From: Diphasiastrum complanatum
Taxonomy: Eukaryota > Streptophyta > Lycopodiopsida > Lycopodiales > Lycopodiaceae
Length of the DNA: 64,000 nt
Direction of reading: 5' to 3'
NCBI GenBank assembly: GCA_029204225.1
Contig: CM055106.1
Span: 21,275,285 to 21,339,284 of the forward strand
Positions 58,553-64,000 of the stretch are shown piece after piece (position 1 is the first letter of the stretch; the number at the start of each line of letters is the position of its first letter). The notes below the pieces were generated by a model. It had not been told where the DNA came from, made no database searches, and was given only the letters and a program-made list of their open reading frames with translations. The translations under genes were made by a program, and so were the position numbers.

Positions 58553-59900
58553 TGAGATCTTGCAACTAGTTGTGAGATCAATCTCACTAGCTCTACCAAT
58601 CTCTCTCAAACTAGATCAAACTTTCAATCAAAGGTGAAGTATAGACAAGGCCTTGGATCAACCTCTTTCAAGCAGGTGGAAAGCACTCAAAATATTTACA
58701 AATGACTCAAATACAATTAAATTGTATAAAACTAAGTGGCTATGACCTCAAAAAAATTGTCTGGCTCTCAAATAGACAAGATTGGCAAGATTTTTCTTGA
58801 GTTTTTGGATCAAACAAGCAAGATATGAGTCAAACAAAATGTGTCCAACCAGGTTGGGTGCCCTACCCACCTTGATTCAATTGGCTATAACTTTTGATTG
58901 GCACATCCAATTGATATGAAACCAATTGCAACACAATCTTGACTCTACTAGCTTTCTAGCAAGCTATTTTGCACGGACTTTGAATCTAATGTGGAGGAGA
59001 ACTAGAAAGTCAAAGTTGGCTGTCCTTCACATGTGTCTAAGCACTGAATTCTGTACAGTACCAGATCAGGTCCAAGCAATGTGATAATGAACCTTCTTGA
59101 TCCAAAAATCTCAAAGATAACAAGGGAGATGCAACTACACTCTCTAGATCTTGATTTCAAGGCAAATTTTCACATCAACCTTGATGTATGCATGGATATC
59201 TTAGGTAGGCTTCAATACCATGTTGAATTTCACATGTGTGGGAGTGCCCTAAAGTGTGATTATGATCTCCTAAGACTTGGTGATTGCACAGAGATCAAGC
59301 ATAGATTGATAATCAAGATCTATCTCAAAAAACTAAGGCAAGAGCACTTTGTATCATGCATATATCAAGCATACAAGTACATTCACACATGTGGAGACTT
59401 GTCAAAGAAAAAACTAAGTGTGGAGAAGCCTTGCTCTTGGATAGAGAGAGAATCCAACAAACAATCCTTGGGTAGAGAGAGAATCCAATATGACTAAAAA
59501 ATGTAAAAATTTCATTAACTCCAAAAAACTCAATTACAAAATAAACCCGTCATGCTTCTAATAGGAACTCGGGGTAGAGGGTGCTTGATTTTCATTGGAT
59601 CCCTTTTTCTCCTCCTCTATATTTGATTGGTTGAGTGACTTATGAGTCTTCAAACTTGATTGGACCAAATGGAAATCTCACTTTTGATTGGTCACTAGAT
59701 CTCATGCCAACACATAGGAGTGAGTCACACATCAAACCTAATTATGACACTCGTAGCAAGTCTAATTAGCTCGAGCCACATCACAAGTTACTTTTGGCCC
59801 AGTCATGGAATTACAAGTGTACTTGCTCGAGTTGCCTCCTAAGCCAAAATTGGCCCTATCACCTACTCACACATAGATGGCTACAAAAAAATTTATCAAA
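58553..59900 (-). repeat. LTR-like region of the copia element
   Basis: Lies just 5' (minus strand) of the PBS. A TATA-like AATATAGAGG is near 59620 on the minus strand after a CCAAT-like word. Boundaries are unclear and no partner LTR was found. A 138-codon plus-strand ORF (59081-59497) within it has no recognised motif. Confidence 0.35.
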
Positions 59901-60650
59901 CCCCTAGACTCAACATAAATGACTTTTTCCATTTTTCACAATAATTTCATGTTGGTTCAAATTTTGCAGCTCTTCCAACAATTCTTTTGTAGACACGTTG
60001 TCTAAAAGAGGATTGTTTTTTATCAACTATATGTTTTCCTCATCCACCCATCTTAAAAATAGTACAATATATAATTGCAACAATTTAACTTAGATGGATT
60101 AGAATTTTGATAGCTTTTTAATGTTCTCCTTGTCTTTCTGATCACTTTCATTTTTATAGCGTTCCGTTCTGAGGTAAAATAAAATAGTTATGAAAAAGGA
60201 AGTTGCTACGAAAGAATCTGCAAAAAAACAATAACTTCGAAAAAATGAGTACATAAAAATAGTAAAACTAATTCAGTAATGCTGACAGAAATTTTGATAA
60301 TAATATCCAACACGACGAACTGAACACTTTTCATTTTTGTAGCGCACTAAATTTCGAGATCAAACAAAAAAGTTAAGAAAGTTTAAAGAATGAGAAGGAA
60401 ATGAATTAACTGCAACTTAGAATGGGGGCGTCCTAAAAAAAATTATAGATTAAATTCTACAAAGTTTGAAATCCATGAAACATTGTAGTGCCCATGGAGA
60501 AATTCACAGGAATCGTGAAAATGAAAAAGTTTATGAAAACGGTCACTTTTGTATGCAATTATAACAAGTGCTCGTAATTGTAACAAAAGGAATTGTAAAA
60601 AAATCAAAACATTGCAAAAATAAAAATAATAACAAAATAAAATAAAAAAT
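59901..60650. other. No recognisable gene, strongly AT-rich
   Basis: Long A- and T-runs; nothing identified. Confidence 0.45.
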
Positions 60651-60876
60651 TTATGGTTCCCAGATGGCCTGGGCGCGGTCGTCTCTAGGGATCGTAGGGT
60701 CGAAAGAGAAAGAGAAAGAGAGTCCTAGAGAAGGTTAGGAGACAAAGGGGCGAAGGATAAAGAGAGGGGCGAGGGATAGAGAGAGGGAGGCGAGAGGCGT
60801 GAGTGAGAGAGGGGGTAGGGTAGGGCTTAGAGAAAAGCGCATTAGGGAAGTAGGCACGCGGGGGAAGAAAATAGAG

Positions 60877-60930
<54 letters not shown>

Positions 60931-61650
60931 AGTAGGGGGCTAGGTTTAAAGAGAGGAGGATTAGGACGCAGTAGGTTTGGGTTTTTTCTTTTTAAATCAA
61001 GAAACGTTAGGTTTAAATTTGTTTGGCAAGGGTGCTTTTGTTTTTTCACACTTTTAAAAAAAATCTAATTGGCGAGGGTTAGTTAGAGTTAGGCGAAAGT
61101 AGGGTTATGACCGATTTTTTTATAAAGGTTAAAAACAGGCAAAACATCAAAATGAAGGGTTGAAAAAAAATTTACAAAGCAAAAGAAACTTCAAAATTAA
61201 AAAATTGAGGTGTTTCCTTCGAACTTTACAATTTTTTTTTTTCAAATCTGCCAAATCTGACACAACCTTACGAAAATGATCATAACTTCTTCAAAATGAA
61301 ATAAAATTAGTACCTCTGGAAAGCTAACTTCAAGATCTATCTAGACATAATTTAATTTGACCAAGAGTACATCCAAAATTGAGAAGACCAACTAAAATTG
61401 GAATGAATTGACTAAAATGGCCATAACTTGGTCATTATATCTCCAAATCAAGAAAAATCAGTAGCCCTAGAAAACTAAGAGAAAGAGCTGCTGATCTAAA
61501 ACAATACAGTGGAAAAAAAAAATGAAAAAATTCAATAGATCATAAATTGAATCAAAACGTAAAATTTTTAAAAACCAAGAAACTAGTAAAAGAGCTCTAT
61601 TAAACTTAAAAAAAAAAACCACCAATTTGAAATCTTATGGGAAAAAGATC
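60651..61650 (-). other. Internal region of a minus-strand LTR element, non-coding
   Basis: Between the PBS at 61651 and 60650 no gag is recognisable. 60700-60960 is a purine-rich block with (GA)n at 60880-60924; the repeat-derived ORFs there (Ser-Leu or Arg-Glu runs) are not genes. The element may be a large non-autonomous derivative. Confidence 0.4.
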
Positions 61651-61668
61651 TAAGGCTCGGATACCAAG
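61651..61668 (-). other. Primer-binding site
   Basis: The minus strand reads CTTGGTATCCGAGCCTTA, matching the initiator-Met PBS core TGGTATC.GAGCC, two bases from the LTR end. Confidence 0.75.
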
Positions 61669-61670
61669 AA

Positions 61671-62221
61671 TGTCATGTTCCAAATCCAAGCTAATAGCAA
61701 TAACAAAAGAAATTAGAGCTAGAAACAAGAAAAATACAAAGCATTCAAAATAGCATATTCATAAGAAACTAAAAACAAGAAGATCTCTATGGAATTACAT
61801 TAAGGATGAGTAAATGATTACAAAACATGGAGTAGAGCATGGATTCATGTGGATAGGGCACATGAGGCCTAGCAAATGGAGATCTTAAGGCTCCCATTCA
61901 CAGAGCAAGAGGAGATGGAGCTCCTAGTTCTCTCTATTGCAGATTAGCCAAAAAATTCTTTCAAATGGCATCTCTTTCCTACTTATAGACAATGCTCTAA
62001 CTTAACTAAACATAACTATCTTGAAGGATAGTTAGCCCTCGTTAAGTCTTATTAGATGTATTTGGGTCCTTGTTGGCCTATTATCTTTATTAAGGTACTT
62101 TGATGGGCCTAAAGAGGAAATTGCCTTATTCTTAAGGCTAATAGTTCCTTGTGGGCCTAACAAAGCTTACATTGAATATTATAATGCATTCTAAGCACGG
62201 ATGTACTAAAAGTACATGACA
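61671..62221 (-). repeat. LTR (551 bp) with TGTCATGT...ACATGACA ends
   Basis: It opens TGTCATGTTCC and closes GTACATGACA, an 8-bp terminal inverted repeat. On the minus strand a TATA-like TCTATAAGTAGG lies near 61985. Next to a PBS, so it is the 5' LTR of a minus-strand element. Confidence 0.75.
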
Positions 62222-62829
62222 AGTTTGTCTCTAAAAGACTTGATGTCCAAGTGAGAATTTCTTGATGATGAAAATGAAGTTCATGTCACTTAGTTAAAGA
62301 TGATGTAGGGATGTACGCCAATAAATGTCTTTCTCTTCTATAGGAGCATTAGGGGATATTAGAACTCAAAATGGGCCCTTTGTCAAGATGCTTTTTTTGA
62401 CTTCGCATGCTTTCAACGCTTAAGTGGCCCAATCAATGGTGTCCATCTGTGACGAACTATAACAGTGGTTGCCGGACGGAAATTGCTTTTGACTTTCCAA
62501 GCCGAATTTTGGTGATTTTCAAATATCTTGCCGGGCAGTACAGACGATTGTGATTGGACCATAATTACTGCCCGATTACTCGTTTGTTGCTCGTATTTGT
62601 ACACTCGAGGTTGATTTGACGTCAATATTTGTAAACTGTAGTTAACTAATCCCTGTAGTTTACGAACTTCTTGTCATTCTTAGGTATATCTCTCATTCTC
62701 TTTGTTCTCATTCATACTCAACTTCCATAGAGATATCCTAGACAAATGGCGACAAATAATCGGAGACCAAGAGGAACCATTGATGCGGGCCAGGATGAAA
62801 GCGAGCAGTTTGTTTGGTGCGGGCCATGC
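62222..62829. other. No recognisable gene
   Basis: Unique DNA; 62430-62640 has modest GC; nothing identified. Confidence 0.4.
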
Positions 62830-63560
62830 GATGTCCTAGTATCGGATCAGCGTGCATGTGTACAGATTAGCAGTGAGGCAGTAAAGGAGACACGTGCTGA
62901 ACCGATAACCCGAGAATGAAAGTCGACAGTCGATAGCGGATCAACACATAGGTGAGTATAGGCCATTGTTCGTTGTGTTAGGTTCTTGGATCGAATCTGA
63001 GTCGTCATACTTTTTCCATGCTGATCTTCATTTTTTGGACGATCACACACTTTGAAATCTTTGTAGATTAGAAGCGACGTGGTAGCCACGCCAAAGGGAG
63101 ATTCTAGAATATTCTCTCTGAAAATTAAAATATTTCATTTATTACCAGAGGCCATTTGTAGACCTAATATCAGATCAGCGTGCATGTGAAAGTCAGCAGC
63201 TACAGAATGTAGGTCGGGCGCACCGAACCGATATCAGACAGGAAAGTCAAAAACTAGGCGATAGCGGATGGCGCGCGAGTCTGGAACATGAATATCACGA
63301 TTGGGTCAGGCGCGTTGAATCGATATTGCATGTTGTAAAAAAAAAAATCGATAACTTTTGAAAGATAGCTCGGACTGAGACGATTACAGTGCCATTAGAA
63401 AGCCCTTGACGAGAACTTTTCAACAACACCCAACATGACCTAGTTCCAAGCTACGGTTAAAGAGATATGGCGGTCAACAGTCAACGATCAACCTAATATC
63501 GGATCAGCAAGCGGTTGACCAGTTTGACCAGGTGAAACCTTAAGGGCACACGCCAATCCG
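62830..63560 (+). repeat. About 325-bp repeat, two to three copies
   Basis: The word CTA(A/G)TATC(G/A)GATCAGCRTGCATGTG occurs at about 62835 and 63168, and a shorter form at 63492. Each is followed by GAA(C/T)CGATA-type words (62899, 63226, 63317, 63556). Spacing is about 333 and 324 bp. Confidence 0.6.
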
Positions 63561-63830
63561 ATATTAGGGTTTAAATTTTTTTTTTTTATGTGAAAGAGCT
63601 CGACGAGAGCTTTGCAACGGCACCAGAATGACCTAATTCCGAGCTACGGTTCAAAAGTTATAGGAAGTCAAAGTTTTGGTGCCAAAACTTTTGAACTGTA
63701 ACACCAAAATTTTGACTACCTTTAACTTTTCAATCGTAGCTCGGAATCAGGTCATTTTGGTGCCGTTGCAAAGATCTCGTCGAGCTCTTCCACATAAAAT
63801 AAAAAATAAAAAAATTTAAAACCCTAATAT
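63561..63830. repeat. Long foldback (inverted repeat), 270 bp
   Basis: Left arm 63561-63683 and right arm 63701-63830 are imperfect reverse complements around a 17-base loop. Matching words include ATATTAGGGTTT/AAACCCTAATAT, GAGCTCGACGAGA/TCTCGTCGAGCTC, GCAACGGCACC/GGTGCCGTTGC and CCGAGCTACG/CGTAGCTCGG. A third, direct copy of the arm sequence (TGACGAGAACTTTTCAACAAC, CCAAGCTACGG) lies at 63400-63460. Confidence 0.9.
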
Positions 63831-64000
63831 AATTATTAGATCCAGTTGAATCGTCCCCATCCTGGCCATGGTCATTAGACTCATGTGACTGCGATGCATG
63901 AGACTAGGATTGTGATACCTGCATTAACGAAGATGTGTAAATTTAGTAAATGTTGTTAGAGTGTCCGACCGAATGAATGTGGTGAAGTCAAAATATATGT
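63831..64000. other. No recognisable gene
   Basis: Short terminal stretch; nothing identified. Confidence 0.4.

Noticed and set aside
59081-59497. 138-codon plus-strand ORF
   Set aside because: Lies within the LTR-like region of a copia element on the other strand; no motif recognised.

Overview
This window is nuclear DNA of a land plant with a very repeat-rich genome. It has one spliced protein gene with GT-AG introns, many decayed plant-type LTR retrotransposons (Ty3/gypsy with chromodomain-like tails, Ty1/copia, a TRIM), L1-like LINEs, Penelope-like elements and long (CT)n tracts. Nothing is bacterial: no operons, rRNA genes or CRISPR. The long TE-filled intron and the Penelope-like family suggest a seed-free vascular plant (a fern is my best guess) or a gymnosperm. 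That is inference.

Layout. 1-8.4 kb: end of a Ty3 element and its LTR, then a chain of LINE fragments on both strands; a 382-bp TRIM (2700-3081) sits inside a LINE ORF1. From 5.85 to 8.38 kb three short LINE derivatives lie head to tail, separated by (CT)n. 8.4-13.5 kb: copia pieces, LTR-like DNA and unidentified coding-like scraps. 13.56-17.78 kb: a Ty3 element with two LTRs, a nearly complete but dead pol, and unusual AGTTA/TAACT LTR ends. 18-24 kb: a copia piece, a 131-bp tandem array, GC-rich repeats, a hAT-like transposase remnant and a weak LTR remnant. 24.5-30.2 kb: a minus-strand train of a LINE-derivative head, a LINE with ORF1 and reverse transcriptase, and a Penelope-like element, joined by (CT)n. 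30.2-33.2 kb: two copia elements, one nested in the other. 33.2-36.1 kb: Penelope scraps and a hairpin-tailed retroposon. 36.1-39.3 kb: a Ty3 element whose pol is inverted in place. 39.3-41.3 kb: a second AGTTA-LTR element. 41.5-45.2 kb: an LTR-like region and tandem repeats.

45.38-54.53 kb holds the only convincing host gene: a plus-strand gene for a protein with two SWIB/MDM2 domains. Four 3' exons at 53.33-54.53 kb are secure. A candidate first exon at 45.38 kb encodes a transit-peptide-like N-terminus and fits in splice phase, giving 260 codons in total. The intervening 7.7-kb intron carries two copies of the hairpin-tailed retroposon, a Penelope-like element and a LINE fragment.

55-64 kb: a minus-strand copia element, a retrotransposon LTR with primer-binding site, about 325-bp repeats and a 270-bp foldback.

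The main biological story is retroelements of at least two classes (L1-like and Penelope-like) that begin and end in (CT)n and stack in the same orientation, as expected for insertion targeted to CT microsatellites. All mobile-element genes seen are damaged by stops, frameshifts or deletions.
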